Assembly: GCF_014648135.1 (NCBI RefSeq) | Contig: NZ_BMQN01000025.1 | Location: forward strand, 1 to 28,577 | DNA length: 28,577 nucleotides | Reading direction: 5' to 3' | From: Deinococcus sedimenti | GTDB lineage: Bacteria > Deinococcota > Deinococci > Deinococcales > Deinococcaceae | Shown here: one piece after another, positions 22,094 to 28,577 of the stretch | Layout of the letters: every line of letters starts with the position of its first letter | Numbering within the stretch: position 1 is the first letter of the stretch | The notes under the pieces: generated by a model | The model's input: only the letters and a program-made list of their open reading frames with translations | Databases searched by the model: none | Told to the model about the DNA's origin: nothing | Made by a program: the position numbers and the translations under genes

Positions 22094-24130
22094 ATGGCGA
22101 CCCTCGTGATTGTCGAAAGTCCCGCGAAGGCCCGCAAGATCGCGGGTCTGCTCGGGGCCGGGTTCGTGGTGCGCGCCTCGCTGGGGCACGTGCGGGACCT
22201 GCCCGGCTCGAAGATGGAGATTCCCGAACGGTACCGCGCCGAACCCTGGGCGCACCTGGGTGTCAACCCGGAGACGTTCGCGCCGATCTACGTCGTGCCG
22301 GCCAGCAAGCGCAGCACGGTCAAGGAACTGCGGCAGCTGGCCGGAGCGGCGGACCGGATCCTGTTCGCGTCCGACATGGACCGCGAGGGGGAAGCCATCT
22401 CGTATCACCTCAGCCGCCTGCTGAACGTCGAGCAGCCCACGCGGATGGTGTTCACGGAAATCACGCGGGAGGCCCTGCAGGCCGCGCTGCAGTCCACCCG
22501 GCCGCTGGACCTGAACCTCGTCGCTGCGCAGGAGGCCCGCCGGGTCATCGACCGCCTCGTGGGGTACGAGGTGAGCCCGCTGCTGTGGAGCAGCGTGGGC
22601 GGCAAGCTCAGCGCGGGGCGCGTGCAGAGCGCGGCGCTGATGCTGCTCGCGCAGCGGGAGATGGCCCGCATGCGCTTCCGACCCGCGACGTTCTGGTCGG
22701 TTCGCGCGGACGTCCTGACCCGCCCGAAGTTCACGGCGACCGTCACGCACGTGCGCAGCAGCGAGCACCCGCAGGGGCTGCCCATCGCGCGGGCGGGTGA
22801 CTACACGCCAGGCGGCGTCCTGAAACCCGGCACGCAGGTGCTGGAGATGACGGGCGAGCAGGTCCGCGCCCTGAGCGCCTACCTGGACGGGCGGGAGGCG
22901 ACCGTCACTGCCGTGGACGTCACCGAGACCCGCACGCGCCCCGCCCCGCCCTTCATCACGAGCACGCTGCAGCAGGCGGGCGGGCGACTGAACCTCAGCG
23001 CGAAGGGGGTCATGGACGCCGCCCAGCGCCTGTACGAGGGGGGCCTGATCACGTACATGCGGACCGACTCCCCGGCGCTGTCCGACGAGGCCCTGACCGA
23101 GGCTCGACGCGAGGCCACGCGCCTGTTCGGACCGGCCGCCGTGCCCGCGCAGCCCCGGCAGTACGCGACCCGTAACCCCAACGCGCAGGAGGCGCACGAG
23201 GCGATCCGCCCCGCCGGGACGAGCTGGCGCGCCCCCGCTGCGACCGGCTTGAGCGGCGCCGATCTGGACGTGTACACCCTGATCTACCAGCGCACGGTGG
23301 CGTCCCAGATGCTGGACGCCGTGTTCGACAAGACGGTCGTGACCCTGACCTGCGGCGCGGCCACCCTGGGCGCGCAGGGCCGCGTCCTGAAAGAGGCTGG
23401 CTTCCTGCATCTCCTTCAGGAGGACGACGGCGAGACGGACGATCAGCGCCTCCCGGCCCTGCAGGCGGGACAGCGGGTGCCCCTGAAAGCCCGCGCGCCC
23501 GAGGGGAAGAAGACGTCCGCCCCGACCCGCTTCACCGAGGCGACGCTCGTGCAGGCCATGGAGAAGGCCGGGATCGGGCGGCCCAGCACGTACGCGCAGA
23601 CGCTGAGCACCCTGCAGACCCGGGCGTACGTGCGCCTGACAGGCCGGCACCTGGCCGTGACGGCCGTGGGGCTGCTGGTCACCACCTACCTGGCGCGGCA
23701 GGTGCCGGACGTCATGCAGAACGACTTCACTGCCACCATGGAAGCCGGACTGGATGACGTGGCGGCCGGAACGAGCACGCGCGTGGCGTACCTGACCCGC
23801 TTCTGGACGCAGGGTCTGGCGCCCACCATTCGCCGGGCGTCCCGCGAGGCGCCCAGCCTGCCCCTCCCGCACCTGAACGGCACGCGCCTGCGCGCGACCG
23901 CGGGCGGCGCGCAGCTGGTGCGGGAGGGGCAGAGCGCGCCGCTGCCCGACGAGGTCATCCCCGCCGACCTGGACGAGGCGCAGGCGGACGCCGTCCTGCA
24001 GGGGACCTGGACCGCGAAGAAATCCCGGGCGGGCCGGGCCGCCAGAGCTGAGGCCACACCACCGGGCACCGTAAGCAGTCGGCCGGCCCGGAAGTCCACC
24101 CGGTCCAGCGCGAAGCCGCGCCGCTCGTAG
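22094..24130 (+). CDS. Type IA DNA topoisomerase without zinc ribbons (TopA-like)
   Basis: This 678-residue enzyme relaxes negatively supercoiled DNA by single-strand passage. The Toprim domain has Glu8 in LVIVESPAKARKI and Asp94/Asp96/Glu98 in ASDMDREGEA. Then come VGGKLSAGRVQSAAL (168-182) and the active-site Tyr321 in LITYMRTDSPALSDEA, PNAQEAHEAIRP, and MEKAGIGRPSTYAQTL. In place of the usual C-terminal zinc ribbons there is a segment with LPHLNGTRLRATAGGAQLV and a Lys/Arg/Ser-rich tail of about 40 residues. The ATG 22094 gives the canonical N-terminus; TACCCT at 22082-22087 could be a -10 for a leaderless start. It could be a second, accessory enzyme, as found on plasmids or mobile DNA, next to a chromosomal TopA that cannot be seen here. 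Confidence 0.9.
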   Translation: MATLVIVESPAKARKIAGLLGAGFVVRASLGHVRDLPGSKMEIPERYRAEPWAHLGVNPETFAPIYVVPASKRSTVKELRQLAGAADRILFASDMDREGEAISYHLSRLLNVEQPTRMVFTEITREALQAALQSTRPLDLNLVAAQEARRVIDRLVGYEVSPLLWSSVGGKLSAGRVQSAALMLLAQREMARMRFRPATFWSVRADVLTRPKFTATVTHVRSSEHPQGLPIARAGDYTPGGVLKPGTQVLEMTGEQVRALSAYLDGREATVTAVDVTETRTRPAPPFITSTLQQAGGRLNLSAKGVMDAAQRLYEGGLITYMRTDSPALSDEALTEARREATRLFGPAAVPAQPRQYATRNPNAQEAHEAIRPAGTSWRAPAATGLSGADLDVYTLIYQRTVASQMLDAVFDKTVVTLTCGAATLGAQGRVLKEAGFLHLLQEDDGETDDQRLPALQAGQRVPLKARAPEGKKTSAPTRFTEATLVQAMEKAGIGRPSTYAQTLSTLQTRAYVRLTGRHLAVTAVGLLVTTYLARQVPDVMQNDFTATMEAGLDDVAAGTSTRVAYLTRFWTQGLAPTIRRASREAPSLPLPHLNGTRLRATAGGAQLVREGQSAPLPDEVIPADLDEAQADAVLQGTWTAKKSRAGRAARAEATPPGTVSSRPARKSTRSSAKPRRS

Positions 24131-24193
24131 GGCGGGCTGCCGGGTGGCCCGCTGAACCGACCCTGACCGCACCGTGGTGCACACAGCGGTTTC

Positions 24194-24224
24194 CAGGTGT
24201 GTTGAGGGGCTCCCAGCACACCTG
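24194..24224 (+). terminator. Hairpin terminator of the topoisomerase gene
   Basis: CAGGTGTG (24194-24201) pairs perfectly with CACACCTG (24217-24224), with further partial pairing outward (TTTC with GAAA). It lies 64 nt after the stop codon. Confidence 0.6.
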
Positions 24225-24247
24225 AAACGAGCGGAGCGAAAAGCCGT

Positions 24248-24320
24248 CAACATCAGTGGTCGGAAGTGGAATTGAAGGGCGTGCCCTTGGCCCTTCAACG
24301 GAACTGGAAACGGCGGTCAG
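24248..24320. repeat. Dispersed stem-loop repeat, copy A
   Basis: It starts CAACATCAG, then has the perfect hairpin TTGAAGGGC (24272-24280), 9-nt loop, GCCCTTCAA (24290-24298), and ends CGGAACTGGAAACGGCGGTC followed by AG. The end overlaps the stop codon (24319-24317) of the hydrolase gene on the other strand. It shares about 80% of its bases with copy B. Confidence 0.8.
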
Positions 24321-25237
24321 GGTGTCGGGGCGAGCCGTTCCTCGATCCTGCCGAGGTGGGCGCTCTGCTCGCGGAAGGTGTCCCGCGCGTCCCGCCAGGC
24401 GGGATCATGGGGGTCCAGGGCGCTGCGCAGGTACGCGCCGCTGAGCCGTGCGATCGCGGCCACCCGGTCGGGTTGCTCGTCGGTCGTCTCGCGGGACTCG
24501 TAGCCGGGAATGCCGCCCAGGGAATGCTGCGCCCCGGTCAGCGTCAGCAGGGCTTTCGGGCCGGAGCTCAGGTGGTAGGCGTCGGTGACCCAGCGGGCCC
24601 CCCGGACGCTCAGGCGGGCTTCGTCCTGATCACCAGCGACGATGAGGGCAGGAGCGTGCAGACTGGAGAAATCCTGATTCAGGAACGGGTAGTGCTGCGC
24701 GGCGTGGGTGGTCAGGGCTGATCCGCCGAGGCCGGGCGCGGCGAGCAGCACGCCGGCGCGTATGCGGGGGTCGCGCGTCCCGTCGTCTGGACCGCGAGGC
24801 AGGGTGGTGGGCCGCGCGCCGAGGAGTTTGCTGACGGTCTCCCCACCCCACGAGTGGCCGGCGGCCGCGACGCGTGTAGGGTCCAGGCGTCCGCTGACGT
24901 GGGGAAGAGTCTCGGTCAGTTCGCCGAGGTGATCGAGGATCCGCTGAAGGTCCAGAATCCGCTCACGCCAGATGCGCAGCGGACTGAGCGGTGGGCCCGG
25001 GTCCTGCCGGCTGTCGAGGTGGGTGGGTTGAATGACCGCGAATCCCTGCGCGGCCCAGCGGTCGGTCAGTGGGCCGTAGGCGTGGAGGGACGAGCCGTTG
25101 CCGTGCGAGAAGAGCAGGATGGGCAGCCGGTCTCCGGAGAGGGGCACGCTGAGCTTGACGTGCAGCGGGCGGGGGCGGCCGGGCGCAGTGACCAGCAGGG
25201 GAGCGGTGGTGTGCACCGGCGCGGTGGGCGCGGTCAT
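24317..25237 (-). CDS. Alpha/beta hydrolase (dienelactone hydrolase/lipase-like fold)
   Basis: This 306-residue protein has the oxyanion segment LLFSHGNGSS (41-50), the nucleophile elbow GHSWGG with Ser129, an acid residue in IVAGDQDEAR (Asp203 or Asp205) and His238 in GAQHSLGG, the full catalytic triad of a serine hydrolase. No signal peptide is seen. It resembles predicted dienelactone hydrolase and chlorophyllase-type enzymes; the substrate is not known. The ATG at 25237 follows AGGAGA. It is controlled by a strong promoter with two operators (25324-25360) and is divergent to a TetR-family gene, so it is probably induced by a compound that the regulator senses and the enzyme may hydrolyse. 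Its stop codon falls at the edge of repeat copy A. Confidence 0.85.
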   Translation of the reverse strand: MTAPTAPVHTTAPLLVTAPGRPRPLHVKLSVPLSGDRLPILLFSHGNGSSLHAYGPLTDRWAAQGFAVIQPTHLDSRQDPGPPLSPLRIWRERILDLQRILDHLGELTETLPHVSGRLDPTRVAAAGHSWGGETVSKLLGARPTTLPRGPDDGTRDPRIRAGVLLAAPGLGGSALTTHAAQHYPFLNQDFSSLHAPALIVAGDQDEARLSVRGARWVTDAYHLSSGPKALLTLTGAQHSLGGIPGYESRETTDEQPDRVAAIARLSGAYLRSALDPHDPAWRDARDTFREQSAHLGRIEERLAPTP

Positions 25238-25323
25238 GGGGTCTCCTGTGGGCGGCGTCGCGCCGCTCCGATGAGGTGGGTCGCTGTGTGGGGTCGTGGC
25301 TGCAAATACGGTAGGCTATTAAG

Positions 25324-25360
25324 CGGAACCGTGTTCCGGAAATATATGGAGCAGCGCTCC
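25324..25360. promoter_or_regulatory. Double operator for the divergent TetR-family repressor
   Basis: Two perfect dyads share the form GGARC, three bases, GYTCC: CGGAACCGTGTTCCG (25324-25338) and GGAGCAGCGCTCC (25348-25360), centred 23 bp apart. An outer pair AAGCGGA/TCCGCTT embraces both. The right dyad sits between the -35 and -10 boxes and the left one covers the expected transcript start, so binding would shut the hydrolase promoter and probably also the regulator's own. Confidence 0.75.
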
Positions 25361-25370
25361 GCTTTGTCAA
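25341..25370 (-). promoter_or_regulatory. Promoter of the hydrolase gene
   Basis: On the minus strand TTGACA (25370-25365), 18-nt spacer, TATATT (25346-25341). Both boxes are near-perfect sigma-70 type, unusual for this G+C-rich window, as expected for a strong promoter kept off by a repressor. Confidence 0.75.
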
Positions 25371-25392
25371 TTCGCCTTTCCCAGGACCAGTC

Positions 25393-26052
25393 ATGCCCGA
25401 ACCCCGCCCCACCCGCCGACGCGCCGACGCCCAGCGCAACGCCCTGACCATCATCCAGGCCGCCGCCGACCTGTTCGCCCAGCGCGGCATCGACGTACCC
25501 GTCCGGGACGTCGCCCAGCACGCCGGAGTCGGCATGGGCACCCTCTACCGCCACTACCCGACGCGGGCCGACCTGGTCGTCGCCGTGTATCAGCACCAGG
25601 TGGACATCTGCGCCGCCGCCGGCCCCACCCTTCTCGCCCAGGCCCCGTCCCCTTTCACCGCTCTGCGCGAGTGGACTGACCTCTTCACCGGTTTCCTCGC
25701 CACCAAACACGGCCTCGCCGCCGCCCTGCAGGGCGACCCCGCCACCTCCGAGGCCCTGCACCGATCCTTCCTTGACCGCCTGCTGCCCGTCTGCGACGAC
25801 CTCCTGCGGGCAGCCACAGCCTCGGGTGAGATCCGCACGCCCATCACGGCCTTCTCCCTGATGCGAGCCACCGGCAACCTCTGCATCGGGGCCGGTCAGG
25901 ACACCCGCTACGACGCCCGCGCCGCCGCTCAACTGCTGCTCAGCGGCCTGACCGTGCCTGCCCGGCTGCCGGACCCGTCGGCGCAGGCAGTCCTTCCCTC
26001 ACGGCAGCGGACGACGCCACCGGCGGCAGGGTCTCCGGACGATCCCGCGTGA
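25393..26052 (+). CDS. TetR/AcrR-family transcriptional regulator
   Basis: This 219-residue protein has an N-terminal HTH: RNALTIIQAAADLFAQRG, then VPVRDVAQHAGVGMGTLYRH and YPTRADLVVAVY. The ligand-binding domain resembles the group with a C-terminal TetR_C_11-like fold (SPFTALREWTDLFTGFLATK). The last 30 residues are Pro/Ser/Thr-rich and probably disordered. The ATG 25393 lies 33 nt after the double operator; AGGA stands 7 nt upstream of it. It is divergent to the hydrolase gene, which is the evident target. Confidence 0.88.
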   Translation: MPEPRPTRRRADAQRNALTIIQAAADLFAQRGIDVPVRDVAQHAGVGMGTLYRHYPTRADLVVAVYQHQVDICAAAGPTLLAQAPSPFTALREWTDLFTGFLATKHGLAAALQGDPATSEALHRSFLDRLLPVCDDLLRAATASGEIRTPITAFSLMRATGNLCIGAGQDTRYDARAAAQLLLSGLTVPARLPDPSAQAVLPSRQRTTPPAAGSPDDPA

Positions 26053-26154
26053 CCGCGCCCCGCCGACCGTCAGGATCCGACCACAGACACTGACTGCAGA
26101 ATTCAGAGGTACTGAAGGGTTGACTCAATCTCTCCGAATCGAGCGGACTCGAAG

Positions 26155-26253
26155 AGCTGCGCCGCAGAGCGAGCACCTGACAACATCAGCGGTTGGGAGT
26201 GGAATTGAAGGGCGTGATGTTGTCCCCCCAACGGAACTGGAAACCGCTGTCAG
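26155..26253. repeat. Dispersed stem-loop repeat, copy B with flank
   Basis: The flank GAGCTGCGCCGCAGAGCG followed by AGCACCTGA leads into the core from 26181 (CAACATCAGCGGTTGGGAG), the half-stem TTGAAGGGC, and the end CGGAACTGGAAACCGCTGTC followed by AG. Outer bases CAGCGGTT and AACCGCTG can pair, giving a long cruciform; the inner stem is imperfect in this copy. Confidence 0.8.
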
Positions 26254-26308
26254 AGGTCTCAAGGGTCGCTCTCAAGATCTCTGGACTCTTCTGTCAACCG
26301 ATTGGGCG

Positions 26309-26408
26309 CACGGCTCTGCGCGGCAGAGCGGGCCACCAACAAGGCAGCAGGGAGACGTGGAGCCCTGGGACGGGCTGCAGGCTCCAGGGTGGACCTGAAC
26401 ACCGCTGT
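26309..26408. repeat. Dispersed stem-loop repeat, copy D (diverged)
   Basis: The flank CTCTGCGCGGCAGAGCG forms a hairpin (26314-26319 with 26323-26328). It aligns with the flank of copy B, and CAACAAGGCAGCAGGGAG with the start of its core. The inner stem has changed on both sides, TGGAGCC (26358-26364) with GGCTCCA (26380-26386), while the tail CTGAACACCGCTGT matches copy C. Confidence 0.6.
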
Positions 26409-26501
26409 GGATCGATCGGTCCGGGATCGCCGTCACCGCAGGACCTGGACGGTCGCCTCCCCGCCAGTGGGGCTGCTCGGGCAGGCCGCGTGTGCTCTGG
26501 A

Positions 26502-27377
26502 TCACCGCACGGGCCGCTCTGCCTGCAGCCATTCCGTCGACGGTCGGAAACCGGCGCGCGACAGGAGGGTGTCGCAGTCCCGCCTGTGCGCCGGCAGGTT
26601 CGCCGTCACGCGGGACAACTGAGCTACCTCGCTCGCGGCGGCGAGCAGCGACGCCGCCACGCCACGTCGCTGCCACGCGGGCGACACGCTGACCCATGAA
26701 CACTCGCCATGGCGCGCAGTGTCCCAGACATGCAGGCACAGGCAGCCCACCACGTCGCCGGCCGCTGCCTGCGCCAGCCAGAGGAGATCTGGACGGTCGA
26801 GGCCGAAATTCAGGACGTCGCGCCGGAACGCGTCGCGCGTGAATGCCGGAAGGTTCAGCTCCTTCCGGCCCTGATTGAGGGCGGCGCGCAGGGCCTCCTG
26901 ACGGTCAGGATCAGACCCGACCCTCTGGAAGCTGATGCCGGCCGGGGGAGTGGCCAGCCCAGGCCCCCAGTACGTCCATTCGGTGCTGATCAGGCGAAGT
27001 TCGAAGCCCTGCTGTTCCAGCCAGTCGCTCCGCGTGTCACCCGCCCGGAGTGTCAGGGTCCACCGTTCGGCGCCGTGTGCTGCCGCCCACTGGCCCGCGT
27101 GCTCAAGGAGGGCCGCGCCTGCCGTACCCAGAGCATCTTCCGGGGCGATCAGTTCGAGCAGGAAGGATCCAGGGGACTGCGGATAGGTTTCCACTAGGGC
27201 GACCTCGCAACCGCCGTCCAGTGCGAAGCGGACGAGGAACGGTTGATCTGATGGTCGCAGCTGCCAGTCACGCGCGACGTCGTCAGTGGTCAGGGGCGCA
27301 TCGGGATACTGCGCCGTGGTCAGGCGTGCCAGCGCCTCACAATCCCGCGTGCTCCCCGTCCAGTCTCGCCAGGTCAT
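26502..27377 (-). CDS. GNAT-family N-acetyltransferase with two GNAT-like halves
   Basis: These 291 residues form two acetyltransferase-like halves. The C-terminal half carries the acetyl-CoA motif WVSVSPAWQRRGVAASLL (QRRGVA at 236-241) and is likely the active one. The N-terminal half (about 1-140) has the fold pattern (VALVETYPQSPGSFLLELIA) but a degenerate motif A. The substrate is unknown. The ATG at 27377 has no ribosome binding site but is preceded by a -10-like TACGGT at 7 nt, so it is probably leaderless. The open frame continues far upstream through intergenic repeat DNA, which argues for this internal start. Confidence 0.82.
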   Translation of the reverse strand: MTWRDWTGSTRDCEALARLTTAQYPDAPLTTDDVARDWQLRPSDQPFLVRFALDGGCEVALVETYPQSPGSFLLELIAPEDALGTAGAALLEHAGQWAAAHGAERWTLTLRAGDTRSDWLEQQGFELRLISTEWTYWGPGLATPPAGISFQRVGSDPDRQEALRAALNQGRKELNLPAFTRDAFRRDVLNFGLDRPDLLWLAQAAAGDVVGCLCLHVWDTARHGECSWVSVSPAWQRRGVAASLLAAASEVAQLSRVTANLPAHRRDCDTLLSRAGFRPSTEWLQAERPVR

Positions 27378-27384
27378 GTCTGCC

Positions 27385-27413
27385 ACCGTATCAACGCCGG
27401 GTGGTGACGGCAA
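27385..27413 (-). promoter_or_regulatory. Leaderless promoter of the acetyltransferase gene
   Basis: On the minus strand TTGCCG (27413-27408), 17-nt spacer, TACGGT (27390-27385), then 7 nt to the ATG at 27377. The geometry equals that of the gene at 20777. Confidence 0.5.
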
Positions 27414-27540
27414 CGCGAGATGACCGGAGCTGGCGAGGCGACCGGTCAGTGAGGAGACCGTTCTCCTGTGGGGCCAACGGCACGCTCCAGGGTGTACCCT
27501 CGGCCGCTGGTCTCGACGGAGACCCGCTGTGAGCACCTGA

Positions 27541-27614
27541 GAACGGCAGCGGGTGGAGCGGGGAGTTGAAGGGCGGCCTGTTCGCCCTTCAAGGGCACTG
27601 AACACCGCTGTCAA
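27541..27614. repeat. Dispersed stem-loop repeat, copy C
   Basis: The flank GAGCACCTGA ends at 27540. The core has a perfect hairpin TTGAAGGGC (27566-27574), 9-nt loop, GCCCTTCAA (27584-27592) and the tail CACTGAACACCGCTGTCAA. The outer CAGCGGGTG can pair with CACCGCTG. Loop length and position equal those of copy A although the surrounding bases differ. At 27664-27690 a flank-like piece (CTCG, then GCTGCGCCGCA, then CGAG) starts what may be another, truncated copy. Confidence 0.75.
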
Positions 27615-27741
27615 TAGCGCTGAACCGCCTGGTCGGGCGCTCGCTTCAGCGGGTTGTTGTGGAGCAGGCGAACTCGGTACGCTGCGCCGCACGGCGAGAG
27701 ACTGTCCCCAGACGGACCGCCAGGAGAGGAACGGCGTCAAC

Positions 27742-27788
27742 CAGCAGGCAGCGCAAGGAGCTCCTGCCCCTCGTGGCGCTGCCTGCTG
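27742..27788 (-). terminator. Hairpin terminator of the binding-protein gene
   Basis: CAGCAGGCAGCGC (27742-27754) pairs perfectly with GCGCTGCCTGCTG (27776-27788). The 21-nt loop itself contains the palindrome AGGAGCTCCT (27756-27765). It lies 16 nt beyond the stop codon at 27804. Confidence 0.7.
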
Positions 27789-27803
27789 CTCTGCAGGGGG
27801 TGG

Positions 27804-28577
27804 TCAGGGTCGGTTCGGGCTGACGGGGATGATCGTGCTGAGCCTGAACTTCCCGGCGGTGATGTTCATCACGTACAGCCGGGCGGCCTTGCGGTCCCCG
27901 ACGGAGTTGAAGCTGACGTTGCCGGACAGCAGGCCCGTGAAGCTGCCCTTGCGGATCGCGCTCTCCACCTGCGCGCGGCTGGGCACCTTGTTCCCGTTGG
28001 CCCGCACGGCGTTCAGCACGCCCTGCACGACCACCTTCGCCGCGTCGTACCCGAACGCCCCGAAGCCCTGCAACTCGTCCTTGTATGCGTTGCGGTAATT
28101 CATGGCGAAGACCTTCGCGGCGGGCAGGGCGCTCAGGGGCGCGGCCACCGTCGTGAAGTAGATGTTGTTCGCGTTCGCCTTGCCCACGATCACGGGCAGC
28201 TCGCCGCTGTCCAGACCGTCGCCGCCCACCACGGGCGTCTGCACGCCCGCTTCACGCAGCTGCTTGATGAACACGCCCACCTGGTTGTAGATCCCCCCGA
28301 AGTAGATCGCGTCGGGGTTCGCCAGTTTGATCTTCGCCACGATGCTCGAGAAGTCGCTCTTCTCTTCCGTGCCTTCGTTGGCGCTGACGGTCACGCCCTT
28401 GGCTTTCAGGGCCTTCTCGACTTCCTTGGCCAGACCTTCGCCGTAGGCGGTCTTGTCGTTCAGGACGTAGGCTTTCTTGGCTTTCAGGGTGCCGCTGATG
28501 AAGTTCGCGCCGGCGGGGCCCTGCGCGTCGTCGCGGGCGACGATGCGGTTCATGTTGCTCAGGCCGCGGTCGGTGAC
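27804..28577 (-). CDS. Branched-chain amino acid ABC transporter, periplasmic binding protein (LivJ/LivK type), 5' end outside window
   Basis: The 257 C-terminal residues of a type I periplasmic binding protein are present, and the frame is open to the window edge (28577). Typical segments are KKAYVLNDKTAYGEGLAKEV, SDFSSIVAKIKLANPDAIYF, VGVFIKQLREAGVQTPVVGG, and FGAFGYDAAKVVVQGVLNAV. Such proteins bind leucine, isoleucine, valine or related amino acids and hand them to LivHM-type permeases; those genes would lie outside the window. An ATG at 28553 is internal to the conserved domain and not the start. Confidence 0.88.
   Translation of the reverse strand, partial: VTDRGLSNMNRIVARDDAQGPAGANFISGTLKAKKAYVLNDKTAYGEGLAKEVEKALKAKGVTVSANEGTEEKSDFSSIVAKIKLANPDAIYFGGIYNQVGVFIKQLREAGVQTPVVGGDGLDSGELPVIVGKANANNIYFTTVAAPLSALPAAKVFAMNYRNAYKDELQGFGAFGYDAAKVVVQGVLNAVRANGNKVPSRAQVESAIRKGSFTGLLSGNVSFNSVGDRKAARLYVMNITAGKFRLSTIIPVSPNRP

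Larger units (their letters stand above)
26053..26501. other. Intergenic stretch filled with stem-loop repeats
   Basis: This 449-bp gap between the TetR-family gene and the convergent acetyltransferase gene holds repeat copies B and D in tandem and no convincing gene. Their order is flank, core, about 60 bp, flank, core, so the whole stretch may be an ancient duplication. Confidence 0.6.
27414..27803. other. Intergenic stretch between divergently transcribed neighbours
   Basis: About 390 bp with no gene seen. It holds repeat copy C, a truncated flank copy and the terminator hairpin of the binding-protein gene. Confidence 0.6.

Noticed and set aside
24241..27620. CRISPR array, considered because similar short hairpins recur
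   Set aside because: Copies are hundreds of bases apart, of unequal length, with no regular spacers and no cas genes.
1..28577. tRNA or rRNA genes
   Set aside because: No cloverleaf with a TTCGAATCC-type T-loop or rRNA-like sequence was noticed on either strand.

Overview
The window is about 70% G+C and looks like accessory DNA of a Deinococcus-type bacterium. This rests on protein character, on several promoters with no room for a ribosome binding site (leaderless starts), on the density of IS5, IS66, IS3 and IS630 relics, and on a family of small dispersed stem-loop repeats. The genus is inferred; no rRNA or housekeeping marker is present to prove it.

Left part (1-4294): two transposon relics, a DDE transposase broken by an in-frame TAG (1-446) and an internally deleted IS66 element that keeps both ends (554-1419). 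They are followed by a three-gene metal ABC importer on the minus strand (1592-4157). Its binding protein has the His-His-Glu-Asp ligand set of Mn(II) binders, and its start is covered by a DtxR/MntR-like inverted repeat.

Centre (4295-15041): a divergent iron island. On the minus strand six genes, each overlapping the next by 4 nt, encode a PPTase, isochorismate synthase, DHB-AMP ligase, isochorismatase with aryl carrier domain, a stand-alone condensation domain of VibH type, and DHB-diol dehydrogenase. They make 2,3-dihydroxybenzoate, load it on a carrier and condense it with something, but no multimodular NRPS is present. On the plus strand, from the same control region, lie a small Cys/His protein, a DUF2470-siderophore-interacting fusion (flavin reductase type) and an HmuTUV-type importer. 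The shared control region holds an inverted duplication of a ~23-bp element containing a TTGACT -35 box. The likely logic is to make a small catecholate, import an iron chelate or heme, and release the iron inside. The same organism also imports Mn(II) next door.

Middle-right (15186-18409): a bidirectional hairpin, a secreted-type metzincin protease gene beheaded by IS insertion, and a mosaic of IS3 left part, IS630 tail and a complete IS5-type element with 19-bp perfect inverted repeats but no target duplication.

Right part (18405-28577): a DUF4386 membrane protein with divergent TetR regulator, a ~900-bp gene-poor stretch with a loop-free 32-bp perfect palindrome, an Old Yellow Enzyme gene with a leaderless promoter, a type IA topoisomerase without zinc ribbons, an alpha/beta hydrolase with divergent TetR regulator and a clear double operator, a two-domain GNAT acetyltransferase, and the 3' part of a branched-chain amino acid binding protein gene. 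At least four related stem-loop repeats sit in the gaps between 24.2 and 27.7 kb.
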